64,000 nucleotides of DNA from JBNGOQ01 sp050589645 (GTDB lineage Bacteria > Bacteroidota > Bacteroidia > Flavobacteriales > Flavobacteriaceae). Both the position numbers and the translations under genes were made by a program. The stretch is taken from NCBI RefSeq assembly GCF_050589645.1, contig NZ_JBNGOQ010000001.1:434001-498000 (forward strand). Reading direction: 5' to 3'. A model generated the notes under the pieces. It saw only the letters and a program-made list of their open reading frames with translations. It searched no databases and had not been told where the DNA came from. Of the stretch, positions 16,532 through 25,721 are shown one piece after another (positions within the stretch are counted from its first letter, which is position 1; every line of letters begins with the position of its first letter).

Positions 16532-18202
16532 TTAGTACCCCGCAGCCTGACCGTCTTTCCTCGATTCGGATGCTCCGTAATAAACGCCGTCTTTCAATAG
16601 GATGGCTTGATACCCTCCATAAATCCCTTTTCGCATCCTTAAAACATGCCCTTTATCCATAAGTTCACTTAGGGTCTCATAGTCAAAACCCGACTCCAGG
16701 TAGACATCCCCATTTGTTGACCGTTCTCCTCTATGATAAATTCGAGGCGCATCTCCCGCTTCCTGAACATTCATCTTGAAATCAATTAGGTTCACGATGA
16801 TTTGGGCATGACCTTGGGGTTGCATGTCACCGCCCATAAGGCCAAAACTCATAAAGGGGGCATTGTCCCTGGTCACAAAAGCAGGGATAATGGTGTGAAA
16901 GGGTCTCTTATTGGGAGCATACTGGTTAATATGACCCTCCTCCATCACAAACCCCGCACCCCTATTTTGAAGTACAAAACCTAGACCCTTGGGCACCTGT
17001 AGGGAGCCGAACAGCGCAGCATTACTTTGTATAAGGGAGATCATAGTACCGTCTTTATCGGCAACCGTTAAATAGATGGTATGGTCTCCTGCCATTATTC
17101 CGGGTTCATAGGTCCCGGCCTTATCGATATCGATGTTTTTTCTTCTTGCTGCGGCATATGCATCAGATAATAATTCATCCAATGGAATGCGGCCAAAGTT
17201 CGGGTCACCATAATATTTTTTCATATCCTCATACGCCAACTTCTTGGCTTCAAGAAAATGGTGTATATGGGCCGAACTACCAAATCCCATGCTGGCGATG
17301 TCGAATCCTTTTAAAATATTCAATATTTGTAAAGCCCCTATTCCCTGACCATTGGGGGGCATTTCCCAAATATCATAGCCTCTATAATTAATGGATACCG
17401 GATCAACCCAAACGGCTTTGTTTTGGGCCAAATCTTCTTGTGTAAGATAGCCCCCGTTTTCAGCCATTAGGTCTTCTATGGCTTGGGCGATTCTTCCTTT
17501 ATAAAATCCATCCCTACCTTCTTGGGCAATGATTTCCAGGGTGTTGGCCAGGTCCGGATTTTTAAAGATTTCTCCCTTTTCGGGGAATCTGCCTTCCTCC
17601 GTAAAATAAACGTGTTTAAAGGTCTCGTTATCCGATGACGTAATACGAGGTTCAACAAGTTTGAAAAAATCGGCAGTTTCCGAGGTGATGGGTATGCCTT
17701 CCCGAGCGTAATTTATAGTGGGCCTAAGTAAGGCTTCAAATTTCAGTTTGCCGAATTTTTTATGAAGTGCAAACCAGCCGTCAACGCAACCGGGCGTGGT
17801 CACCGAAAGGATACCAGATCGATAGGTACGCCCATTTTTTAGTTCCTCCTTTAGTTTATCCAGGGACAAGTTTTGGGGAGATTTTCCACTGGCATTGAGG
17901 CCATGGAGTTTTTGAGTTTTGGCATCCCAAACAATCGCGAAAAGGTCACCGCCAATTCCGTTCATGCCGGGATCTGCTAAACCCAAAAAGGCATTGGCTG
18001 CGATAGCAGCGTCAATGGCACTTCCTCCTTTTTTAAGGGTTTCGATCGCAATTTGGGTGGCAAAAGGATGATTGGTAGCTGCCATGCCGTTTCTTGCCAG
18101 TACCTCAGACCGGCTTGCAAACGATTTCCCGGAAAGTCTGTCCTGAGCTTCCAGCACGGTAAAACCCAATAGCAATACAACCAATAAACCTGCTTTCCCC
18201 AT
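16532..18202 (-). CDS. ggt: gamma-glutamyltransferase
   Basis: 556 residues with an N-terminal signal peptide (GLLVVLLLGFTVLEAQ). It is an N-terminal nucleophile hydrolase that cleaves glutathione or other gamma-glutamyl compounds in the periplasm. The precursor should cut itself before T375 in AGDHTIYLTVAD, giving a small subunit of about 182 residues. Other family signatures are NHPFATQIAIETLKKGGSA and DAAIAANAFLGLADPGMNGIGG near the start, PPNGQGIGALQIL in the middle and GLMGGDMQPQGHAQI near the end. Length is normal. It appears to be a single gene. The family is certain; the substrate, glutathione or other, is not. Confidence 0.93.
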   Translation of the reverse strand: MGKAGLLVVLLLGFTVLEAQDRLSGKSFASRSEVLARNGMAATNHPFATQIAIETLKKGGSAIDAAIAANAFLGLADPGMNGIGGDLFAIVWDAKTQKLHGLNASGKSPQNLSLDKLKEELKNGRTYRSGILSVTTPGCVDGWFALHKKFGKLKFEALLRPTINYAREGIPITSETADFFKLVEPRITSSDNETFKHVYFTEEGRFPEKGEIFKNPDLANTLEIIAQEGRDGFYKGRIAQAIEDLMAENGGYLTQEDLAQNKAVWVDPVSINYRGYDIWEMPPNGQGIGALQILNILKGFDIASMGFGSSAHIHHFLEAKKLAYEDMKKYYGDPNFGRIPLDELLSDAYAAARRKNIDIDKAGTYEPGIMAGDHTIYLTVADKDGTMISLIQSNAALFGSLQVPKGLGFVLQNRGAGFVMEEGHINQYAPNKRPFHTIIPAFVTRDNAPFMSFGLMGGDMQPQGHAQIIVNLIDFKMNVQEAGDAPRIYHRGERSTNGDVYLESGFDYETLSELMDKGHVLRMRKGIYGGYQAILLKDGVYYGASESRKDGQAAGY

Positions 18203-18657
18203 ACTGTTGCCCCTTTGTCACCTAGGTAGAAATGGAACGAATAATCATATAATACCTATACGAACCATACTAATTTAATGTTTTTTGAATTGGTGTCCAA
18301 TGCCCCTAAAAAAAGGCCGGTAAAAAGCGGGGAATGGAAAAGTCCATATGCCGTAAAAGGTTCATTTTAGAGGACCTTCTTCCTCCTATTTTTCCGCTGG
18401 GCGAAGCGAAAACCGCCCAACGTATAATGGTGAAATGTCAAAATATTGGATACTTTTTGTAAATTTTTTTTACACTTTTGGGGTCATTTTTTTAAAATTG
18501 TTTACAAAGTGTTAATACACAGCTATTTATAAACGTGGCACAAATATGGTAATATGGTAGTCATCATGGTTTCCATCCGTAGCGGGGACGCTGTTGTGTC
18601 CATAACAGGGTTGCTACAGTATGGAAAACGAAAAATCATCATCAAAAAACGACAGTC
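18203..18657. other. intergenic region between divergent genes
   Basis: 455 bases separating the gamma-glutamyltransferase (minus) from the permease (plus), so it must hold both promoters. A TGGCAC-type word at 18536-18550 looks slightly like a sigma-54 promoter but has mismatches in the -12 box. No open frame or RNA gene was recognised. Confidence 0.5.
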
Positions 18658-21093
18658 ATGCTTAAAACGTATTTAAAAATCGCCTGGAGGAGCCTTAAAA
18701 AACAACCCTTCTTTACCTTCCTCAACATTTTTGGGCTGGCCATAGGCATAGCCGGAGGGCTCCTTATCTCACTGTATATCCTTGATGAACTGAGTTACGA
18801 TGCCATGTTTGCCGATGCGGACCGTATCCACCGGGTAAACGCGGACATTAAATTCGGCGGTGAGGCCCGCGAGTTTGCCGTAACCCCTGCCCCGATGGCA
18901 GAAGCCGTGGACAATGATTTTTCCGAAGTGGAACTTGCCACCAGGTTTCGTACCCGCGGTAGCGTATTGGTAAAACCCTCGGGGACCGAAATCAATGTGA
19001 AGGAGTTGCAATCCACTTTTGTGGACTCTACCTTTTTTAAAATGTTTGGAATAAAGCTGTTGGTGGGCGATGTAAAAACGGCCCTAAAACAGCCCAATAC
19101 CCTAGTTTTGACCAGGACCGCTGCGGAAAAGCACTTCGACATCAACAAGGCCGTGGGCCAGACCCTACTGTTGAACAATACCCAAACGTTTACGGTAACC
19201 GGCATAATAGATGACCTGCCAAAGAATTCCTTTTTAAGGGACCACTCGGTCTTTATGGCAATGGCCGGTTATGAAGACTCCAGGATTGTAAACTGGGGCA
19301 GCAACAATTACCAGACCTTTATTAAATTGATTCCGACGGCCAAGGTGGATGACATTCAGGCCCCTTTGCGGGATTTTTTGGGAAAATATGTGGTTCCCGG
19401 GGTGCAGCAATTTATGCCGGGCATTACGGAAGAACAGTTCAAAGCCGCGGGCAACCATTTGATCTATAGCACCATTCCGTTGACCGATATACACCTTAGG
19501 TCCGACAGGGTGGCGGAGATAAGTCCCAACAACAATATACAGAGCATTTATATCCTGGGTTTTATAGCGGTATTTCTCCTGGTTTTGGCCTGCGTGAACT
19601 TTATGAACCTGTCTACGGCACACTCGTTAAAAAGGGCCAAAGAAGTAGGGGTCAGAAAAACTTTGGGCTCCAATAAAGCGGATTTGATCCGTCAGTTTTT
19701 GGTGGAATCGGGCCTGGTGTCCTTTGGCGCCCTACTGGTTGCAATCCTTGTGGGGATAATGGCGCTGCCCTTCTTTAATGAGCTCGCCGACAAGGATATT
19801 TCAATACCCTACGGGAATCCTCTTTTCTGGCTGATCCTGTTGGCCTCCGGTATTGTCCTGGGTCTTTTTTCCGGAAGCTATCCCGCTTTCTTTATGTCAA
19901 AATTTGTTCCTGTAAAAGTACTTAAAGGTTCCAATAGCAATAACCTGGGGGGGAGCAAGGTAAGGAACGGACTGGTCATTTTCCAGTTCGCTATTTCCGT
20001 TTTTTTGATTATTGGAACCTTGGTGGTCTATCAGCAATTGAAATATATCCAAAACAAGGATTTGGGCTTTTCCAAAGATCAGGTACTGGTGGTCAATGAC
20101 GTATACACGGTTGGGAATCAAATTAGCTCGTTCAAGGAAGAGGTGAAAAAATTGGGGTACGTGAAAGATGCCACCTTGAGCAGTTTTTTCCCCACACCCT
20201 CGGCGCGCGGGGACAGCACCTTTGCTCCCGAAGACGGGGCAACCGATCAGGAACGTGCGCTTAGTATGCAGACCTGGGGCGTGGACCATGATTATATTTC
20301 CACCATGGGATTTGAAGTAATTGCGGGCAGGAATTTTGACAGAAGGTTTAAAAATGACTCCACAGGCATCATCATCAATGAATCCGCGGTCGCAACGATC
20401 GGATTGCCCCCACAGGAGGTTATAGGCAAACGTTACACCCCGGACATGGGCGCGGCCGATGCCAAATTCTATACCATTATAGGTGTAGTGAAGGACTTTC
20501 ACTTTTCACCCTTTAGGGAAGATATAGAAGCCTTAAGCCTGCACCTTAGCGATCAGGCGGGTTCCATGGCCATTAAGCTGAGCAGTGCGGATTTTCAGAG
20601 CGCCATTGCCGGTGTCGAAGCGGTTTGGAACAAACTGGCCCCAGGGCAGCCGTTCGACTACTATTTTATGGAAGATTCCTTCAACAAAACCTATAAGGCC
20701 GAGCAGCGATTGAGCCGTATCTTTTTCATTTTTACCTCGCTCTCCATTCTCATAGCATGTCTGGGATTGTTTGGATTGGCCGCTTTTAATGCCGAAAAGC
20801 GAACCAAGGAAATTGGCGTCAGAAAAGTACATGGGGCCAGTATAACCCAAATATCCTATAGGCTCACCATGGATTTTCTTAAACTTGTGGGCATAGCCAT
20901 ATTGGTCTCATTGCCCATAGGTTGGTTTGCCATGAACGAATGGCTCCAAAACTTCTCCTACCGGATAGAGATGGGTTGGGAAGTGTTTGTTGCAGCGGCC
21001 TTTATGGCCGTAACCATTGCGATCATAACGGTAAGCTACCAAAGTATCAAAGCGGCCATCGTAAACCCTGTGAAGAGTTTGCGAACGGAGTAG
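18658..21093 (+). CDS. ABC transporter permease, MacB/FtsX type (811 aa)
   Basis: 811 residues in two similar halves, each a MacB periplasmic core plus an FtsX-like membrane domain. It opens MLKTYLKIAWRSLKKQPFFT, followed by the first helix IFGLAIGIAGGLLISLYIL. FtsX cores are seen as KRAKEVGVRKTLGSNKADLI and again as EKRTKEIGVRKVHGASITQI, with the C-terminal VNPVKSLRTE. About eight membrane helices are expected. Members usually work with a MacB-like ATPase in export or mechanotransmission, but no ATPase gene is adjacent, so this is an orphan permease. It is a paralogue of the protein at 33355-35763. Confidence 0.9.
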   Translation: MLKTYLKIAWRSLKKQPFFTFLNIFGLAIGIAGGLLISLYILDELSYDAMFADADRIHRVNADIKFGGEAREFAVTPAPMAEAVDNDFSEVELATRFRTRGSVLVKPSGTEINVKELQSTFVDSTFFKMFGIKLLVGDVKTALKQPNTLVLTRTAAEKHFDINKAVGQTLLLNNTQTFTVTGIIDDLPKNSFLRDHSVFMAMAGYEDSRIVNWGSNNYQTFIKLIPTAKVDDIQAPLRDFLGKYVVPGVQQFMPGITEEQFKAAGNHLIYSTIPLTDIHLRSDRVAEISPNNNIQSIYILGFIAVFLLVLACVNFMNLSTAHSLKRAKEVGVRKTLGSNKADLIRQFLVESGLVSFGALLVAILVGIMALPFFNELADKDISIPYGNPLFWLILLASGIVLGLFSGSYPAFFMSKFVPVKVLKGSNSNNLGGSKVRNGLVIFQFAISVFLIIGTLVVYQQLKYIQNKDLGFSKDQVLVVNDVYTVGNQISSFKEEVKKLGYVKDATLSSFFPTPSARGDSTFAPEDGATDQERALSMQTWGVDHDYISTMGFEVIAGRNFDRRFKNDSTGIIINESAVATIGLPPQEVIGKRYTPDMGAADAKFYTIIGVVKDFHFSPFREDIEALSLHLSDQAGSMAIKLSSADFQSAIAGVEAVWNKLAPGQPFDYYFMEDSFNKTYKAEQRLSRIFFIFTSLSILIACLGLFGLAAFNAEKRTKEIGVRKVHGASITQISYRLTMDFLKLVGIAILVSLPIGWFAMNEWLQNFSYRIEMGWEVFVAAAFMAVTIAIITVSYQSIKAAIVNPVKSLRTE

Positions 21094-21531
21094 CCCAACA
21101 AAAGGTTCGTTTTTCAGGGCCATTAAATAGCGGTTGGCATATGGTATGTTGGCGTCCCGAAGGGCGGCCAGGAACTATATGTTCTACACCTTTTTTGTTC
21201 ATATTTCTTTAAAAACCTTAGTACTTCTTTGATGCGATATAAATCAGCTTTAATTTCAATCTCATCAATAGGTTTGCTGGTAAAAGACCGCTTCTCTATC
21301 GAGTTTCGTTTTCTGGTCTTTTTGTGTCCATCTTTTTCCATGTTATTATTCAGTGGTCCGGAATGTAAGGACAAGATCATTGATCCTATATCCATATATA
21401 AGGACAATTCTGATTTTAATGTTCTTTGAATTCGTATTCAGGGCTACTAAAACGGGCCAATTGGCGCAACCTCCTCTTTAATTGAATAATTTACTACATT
21501 ACAGTCTTTCGGAATCAACTTGTTTGTTAGG
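21094..21531. other. intergenic region, no secure gene
   Basis: About 440 bases. A minus-strand frame (21123-21407; 94 codons, or about 72 from an inner ATG) has a lysine-rich, plausible helix (ADLYRIKEVLRFLKKYEQK) but matches no family I know, and a plus-strand frame overlaps it. Neither is called. Otherwise it holds the upstream region of the AraC gene. Confidence 0.4.
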
Positions 21532-22617
21532 ATGAATGCTAGCCCATTTTTAATTGGCCTTTATATTTGTATGCTGTTGCAGGTTCTGGTGGCCGGTGTC
21601 TTGAATCTTCTTCAAAAAAATAACCGAAATAGAATTCTTGGTGTTTTTTGCCTGCTTATTGTCGTAATAACCCTGAAAATTGCGTTTTTTGGTTATGTGG
21701 AGAACTCATGGCCTGTCTATTTTCTAATAGGAGGGCCAATGCTTATGCTCTTTGCCCCGTTATTGTACGTTTATTTGCTCACCTCTAAAAAAGGGGCTTT
21801 AACCAGAGGGGATCTTCGCCACTTGTTCGTGGCTCTGTTGGTCTATTTGTTAGTACACCCTATTCGTATTTTGTTTTTTGATATTTCACACTATGAAATG
21901 GCTCCCTTTTATGTTCTGCTCATATTCCTTTTCAATAGTTTTTATTTCTTTAAGGGCCTCAAACTGTTTAGAACGCTATTAAGGTCAATACTCAAACCCT
22001 ATCCCCAAATGCGTTTTAAGCTGTTCTATATAACAGCCAACACTTACATACTTCTTAGGATACTGGTGCTTTGTTTTCTCTCGGTAACCAGAACGTTTCC
22101 AGGCACTACTCCCTCAAGAGCATTGGAAACCGCGCTTTTCCCTATATATGAATATGTGCTCACACCATTGTTCATAGTATTATGTATTGTGTTGATTTTT
22201 TACAGTTTTACCGAGTTGCGTTGGATGAAAAAATATTTTTTGACGCTATCAATTCACGAACAACCCATTGATTTAAGTGGGAGTTTCAAAAAATCCATAG
22301 AAACCCTGATCATTACCAACAGGGCTTATTTAGACCCAAATTTTAACCTGAACCAGTTCGTGAGGACAAACCAATTGAATCAAACTTTTATTAGGCAATA
22401 TTTAAAAGCGGGCAACTACGATAATTTCTCCGAGTTTATCAATGCGCTCAGAGTTCAAAGTTTTAAGGACAAGATTGCCCAAGATTTCTACAAGAATTAC
22501 GATTTTTTCAGCATAGCCAGGGATTGTGGTTTTAGGTCTAAAGCAACCTTCTACAGGGTATTCCGAAAGTATGAAGGAATGACCCCGAGCGAATACGAAA
22601 GAACCCTAAAAAGATAA
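21532..22617 (+). CDS. membrane-bound AraC-family transcriptional regulator
   Basis: 361 residues from the ATG at 21532; a TTG four codons earlier (21520) is possible but less likely. The N-terminal ~230 residues contain about seven hydrophobic helices, such as FLIGLYICMLLQVLVAGVL and WPVYFLIGGPMLMLFAPLL. The C-terminal AraC domain is recognisable from FNLNQFVRTNQLNQTFIRQYL, then FFSIARDCGFRSKATFYRVF and MTPSEYERTLK. It has the same architecture as the regulator at 8620. It lies 279 bases before the NHL-repeat lipoprotein gene, a possible target. Confidence 0.85.
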   Translation: MNASPFLIGLYICMLLQVLVAGVLNLLQKNNRNRILGVFCLLIVVITLKIAFFGYVENSWPVYFLIGGPMLMLFAPLLYVYLLTSKKGALTRGDLRHLFVALLVYLLVHPIRILFFDISHYEMAPFYVLLIFLFNSFYFFKGLKLFRTLLRSILKPYPQMRFKLFYITANTYILLRILVLCFLSVTRTFPGTTPSRALETALFPIYEYVLTPLFIVLCIVLIFYSFTELRWMKKYFLTLSIHEQPIDLSGSFKKSIETLIITNRAYLDPNFNLNQFVRTNQLNQTFIRQYLKAGNYDNFSEFINALRVQSFKDKIAQDFYKNYDFFSIARDCGFRSKATFYRVFRKYEGMTPSEYERTLKR

Positions 22618-22896
22618 GTAGCTTTTTTTGGGTATTTCGGAATGGGGCAGCGGTTGTTTGAAGGGCATTCTCCAAAGTCCCGTCTGCTGAAATGAAAGCG
22701 GAAACTGGAAAAGTAATATAGTATCGCCTACCTGTAGACGGACCACTTTTTATCTGGAGCTTCACTTCATCTACAACGCCCGTACGCGTCAATCATAGGA
22801 GGTCTCATTTACGCAAAATGATACCAATACAGCCGGTTTATTCAAACATAAAAAACGGTATTTGGCTATCTTGTGTGACCGAATCCAAACAAAAAA

Positions 22897-24075
22897 ATGA
22901 TGAAAAAGATATGCATAACGTTCGCTGTCTTGGCGCTTGTTGCTTGTAGTTCGTCCAGCGCTGACGACCCCATGGAAATGGGCAATTCTGATGATACCCC
23001 TCCGGTTCCCGTATTGACCAGTATTACGATCGAGTCATCTAACGGCAATCAACTCGACCTAAATAGCGGAACCACTGTTTTAACGGCCGAAGGTGTTGAT
23101 CAATTTAATAATGCCATCGCCTTCAGTTCTTCACCCCAATGGTCCTCCAATAACAGCAATGTAAGCGTGGATGAGGATGGGAATGTCACGGCCCAGAGGG
23201 AGGGCTCGTCAATAATAATGGTTGTTTCGGGGGACGTTCAGGCAATTTTCAATATTGTGGTGGTCGATGTCTCCCGGGCATCGGCCTTGGAGCTGTTTGT
23301 GAGCGATGCGGGCAATTTTGACAGCCCTCCCTGGAAGATTCTGAGGTACGATGGAAATGGCCAGAACCCTAGTGTTTTTATAAATCAGAACCTGGCATGG
23401 CCGCAAGACATCCTATTTTTGGAAGCGGAGGGTACGGTTTTAATCTCAAATCTGAATAGCGGGGAGATTACTCGCTACGATGCAGCCACAGGAGATTTTA
23501 TTGACAACTTCGCTACAGGAATTTCCGGACCTACCAGGATGAAAATAGGGGCAGACAACTTATTGTACGTTTTGCAATGGTCCGGGAACGGTAGGGTGCT
23601 GCGATATCAATTGGACGGAACCTTTGTTGATGAATTTACAAGCGTTGGTGTAAATCAGAGCATAGGCCTGGATTGGGATTCCGATGGAAACCTCTATGTT
23701 TCTTCATTTGGTAGCGCTTTCGTTAAAAAGTTTGATGCCGCGGGAGTGGAATTGGAAACTTTCATTAACTCCAACCTGCAAGGCCCTACGAATATCTGGT
23801 TTGATGACTCGGGGGATTTATTGGTAAACGATTGGGTGGCAGGAGTCGTTCAACGTTTTGACGCCTCCGGGAGTTTCCTTAATACATATTTAGCCGGACT
23901 TAATCAACCTGAAGGGATTGCTACCCTGCCAGATGGAAAATTTCTAATAGGGAATGGCGGCACCGGAGCGGTCAAGATGTATGATGTGGATGGGCGTTTT
24001 ATTAGCGATTTGGTTTCCAGTGGATCAGGAGGGTTGGCTACTCCAAACGCAATTTTTATCAAACAGATAAATTAG
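22897..24075 (+). CDS. lipoprotein with Ig-like (Big2) domain and NHL/SMP-30-type propeller
   Basis: 392 residues. The lipoprotein signal ends ALVAC (C17, or C16 if the second ATG codon is used), followed by a Ser/Asp-rich linker. Residues about 40-125 form a bacterial Ig-like Big2 domain (LTAEGVDQFNNAI, QWSSNNSNVSVDEDGNVTA). The rest is a beta-propeller with repeats such as WPQDILFLEAEGTVLISNL, GPTRMKIGADNLLYVLQW, IGLDWDSDGNLYVSSFG and QPEGIATLPDGKFLIGNG. It is probably surface-exposed and binds ligand or carbohydrate; no active-site residues are assigned. The upstream membrane AraC gene is on the same strand. Confidence 0.8.
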   Translation: MMKKICITFAVLALVACSSSSADDPMEMGNSDDTPPVPVLTSITIESSNGNQLDLNSGTTVLTAEGVDQFNNAIAFSSSPQWSSNNSNVSVDEDGNVTAQREGSSIIMVVSGDVQAIFNIVVVDVSRASALELFVSDAGNFDSPPWKILRYDGNGQNPSVFINQNLAWPQDILFLEAEGTVLISNLNSGEITRYDAATGDFIDNFATGISGPTRMKIGADNLLYVLQWSGNGRVLRYQLDGTFVDEFTSVGVNQSIGLDWDSDGNLYVSSFGSAFVKKFDAAGVELETFINSNLQGPTNIWFDDSGDLLVNDWVAGVVQRFDASGSFLNTYLAGLNQPEGIATLPDGKFLIGNGGTGAVKMYDVDGRFISDLVSSGSGGLATPNAIFIKQIN

Positions 24076-24097
24076 GCGTTTACGGCCGCGTTACATA

Positions 24098-24116
24098 GGT
24101 AGAGCTTTGCTCCACC
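24098..24116 (+). terminator. hairpin after the propeller lipoprotein gene
   Basis: GGTAGAGC (24098-24105) and GCTCCACC (24109-24116) pair with one mismatch around TTT, 22 bases after the stop codon. No T run follows, so this is a moderate terminator candidate only. Confidence 0.35.
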
Positions 24117-24323
24117 TTAAGGGAAGCGTATTAGGAATTAAAATTCAAATAAGTAATTTCATTATGTGTAGTTGAATTGCAATAGCCCATTGCACAGGGA
24201 CATCCTTTCCAAGAACTTTATTGATAAATTTCACTGGAGGGGGTGTCCTTTTTTAGTCTCCCAGTGCCTGCTGTTTTTTCCAATAAAACTATTTTCACGA
24301 ACTTTCCCCAACAATCGGGACCA

Positions 24324-25169
24324 ATGGCAGACACTATAACATATCAAAGGCACGAACCCTTTATAGATTTGAAAAAGTACATCAGTTATTACTGGTATAT
24401 GGAAAATGAGGCCGAAGAGGAGCAAGCCTATCCGGATCTCTTGATTCCCGACGGTTATCCCGAAATTATTTTTATACTCGAGGGCGCCTATCACAAAAGG
24501 CCGCTGATCGATGAGAGTCAGGTGGCGATCGTCAATAGCTCCAGTGTCGTAGGCATACAACACCAATCTTTGCTGGTAAAACGCATGGGCAAGGTGAGGC
24601 TGTTTGGCATAAAATTCAAGCCCATGGGGTTTTACCGCTTCTTTGGACCCATGGCTGCCCGTACCCTTGGGCATACCTTGTCGCTCCATGAATTTGATAT
24701 ACCTTATCTGTTGGAACTGGAGGGCAGTTTAAGAAAATCGGAATCCCCGGATAAGGCCGTAGCAAGGATCGATCATACATTGGACGCCCATAAGTCCGGA
24801 CTCAAATACTCAAAAAAGGAGGATGTGGTGCAGGAATGCATCAACGGGATATTGGAAACACAGGGCAATATGGGTTTGAACGAACTGTCGGCGAAGGTCG
24901 GGAAGGGCAAACGACAGATACAACGCTATTTTAAGGAATGTGTGGGCCTCTCTCCCAAAAGGTTTTCCAAACTGATACGGTTTAAATCCGTTTATAAAAA
25001 GGATGTGCTTTCCGAGACCTCCCTGGGCCACTTTTTTGATCACGGCTATTTTGATCAGAGCCACTTCATAAAGGATTTCAGGGCCAATTTGGGAACCACA
25101 CCTTCCCATACCTCCTCCCATAAGTTTAGGGCCCAAAACAGGATTGCCAAAAAAAGTATGCGCCCATGA
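24324..25169 (+). CDS. AraC-family regulator with DUF6597-type N-terminal domain
   Basis: 281 residues from the ATG at 24324 (MADTITYQRHEP). A GTG 27 codons upstream at 24243 keeps the frame open but gives a tail unlike the family. The N-terminal half has the DUF6597 signature: ISYYWYMENE, then DLLIPDGYPEIIFILEG and RLFGIKFKPMGFYRFFG. The C-terminal AraC HTH reads LNELSAKVGKGKRQIQRYF, then GYFDQSHFIKDFRANLGTTP. The next two genes, an NTF2-like secreted protein and an aldo/keto reductase, follow on the same strand with short gaps, so it is probably their regulator. Confidence 0.85.
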   Translation: MADTITYQRHEPFIDLKKYISYYWYMENEAEEEQAYPDLLIPDGYPEIIFILEGAYHKRPLIDESQVAIVNSSSVVGIQHQSLLVKRMGKVRLFGIKFKPMGFYRFFGPMAARTLGHTLSLHEFDIPYLLELEGSLRKSESPDKAVARIDHTLDAHKSGLKYSKKEDVVQECINGILETQGNMGLNELSAKVGKGKRQIQRYFKECVGLSPKRFSKLIRFKSVYKKDVLSETSLGHFFDHGYFDQSHFIKDFRANLGTTPSHTSSHKFRAQNRIAKKSMRP

Positions 25170-25233
25170 CGCTTTTTTACTATCCCTAGCTCGGCAGGGC
25201 CCATACCTTTATCCAAAATTAAAAGCAAATCGT

Positions 25234-25719
25234 ATGAAATCAATGAAGTCGTCCGCGTCATCCTTGCTTCTAAGGGCGACCCTTCTGGTTCTTTTTCTGC
25301 AAGCGAACGGTATGACGGGACAATCCCAAAGACAGGATAAGGTAGAAAATGAAATACAGGAGGCCCTAAGGTTGGAAACCCAATATTTTTACCAAAGGGA
25401 TATCTCAAAATGGGAAGGGCAATGGTCGCACGGGCCCTTTGTGATGAAATGCTATGTCCGCGACGGCAAATACCTGGAGCAAATGGGATGGCCCGTTATC
25501 CAACAATCCGCAAAGGACTATATGAAGGCACATCCCAAACCCGAACCGGTCCCCACGGCTATGCCCGAATACAAAATTGAGGTTTTTGGAAAATCGGCCT
25601 TGGTGTCCTACATACAGCTCGACCCCACACAAGGGAGAAAAAGGGAAATCCGGGTAATGGTCAAGGAAAAGGACCAATGGAAGATTGCTTATATGAGCAC
25701 CAATTATTTTACGGACTAG
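25234..25719 (+). CDS. secreted NTF2/SnoaL-like protein
   Basis: 161 residues from the ATG at 25234; the frame is open upstream but a signal peptide begins here (SSASSLLLRATLLVLFLQA, cut near GMTGQS). The mature part shows the NTF2 cone fold: a helix ENEIQEALRLETQYFYQRDI, the strand FVMKCYVRDGKYLEQMGW, and KIEVFGKSALVSYIQLDPTQ leading to REIRVMVKEKDQWKIAYMST. The latter is typical of SnoaL-like proteins related to DUF4440. The stop codon is two bases before the aldo/keto reductase ATG, so they form one transcript. Confidence 0.8.
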   Translation: MKSMKSSASSLLLRATLLVLFLQANGMTGQSQRQDKVENEIQEALRLETQYFYQRDISKWEGQWSHGPFVMKCYVRDGKYLEQMGWPVIQQSAKDYMKAHPKPEPVPTAMPEYKIEVFGKSALVSYIQLDPTQGRKREIRVMVKEKDQWKIAYMSTNYFTD

Positions 25720-25721
25720 AC

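Noticed and set aside
18536..18550. TGGCAC-N5-TGGT as a sigma-54 promoter before the permease gene
   Set aside because: The -24 box fits but the -12 box has TGGT in place of TTGC, and no sigma-54 activator gene is nearby.
16532..21093. Functional link of gamma-glutamyltransferase with the divergent permease
   Set aside because: Only the divergent position supports it; the 455-base gap shows no shared operator and the families have no known connection.
21123..21407. Minus-strand frame of 94 codons after the first permease gene
   Set aside because: The lysine-rich helix is plausible, but there is no family match, an overlapping plus frame exists, and the C-terminal end looks like translated intergenic DNA. 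Kept only as a possibility.
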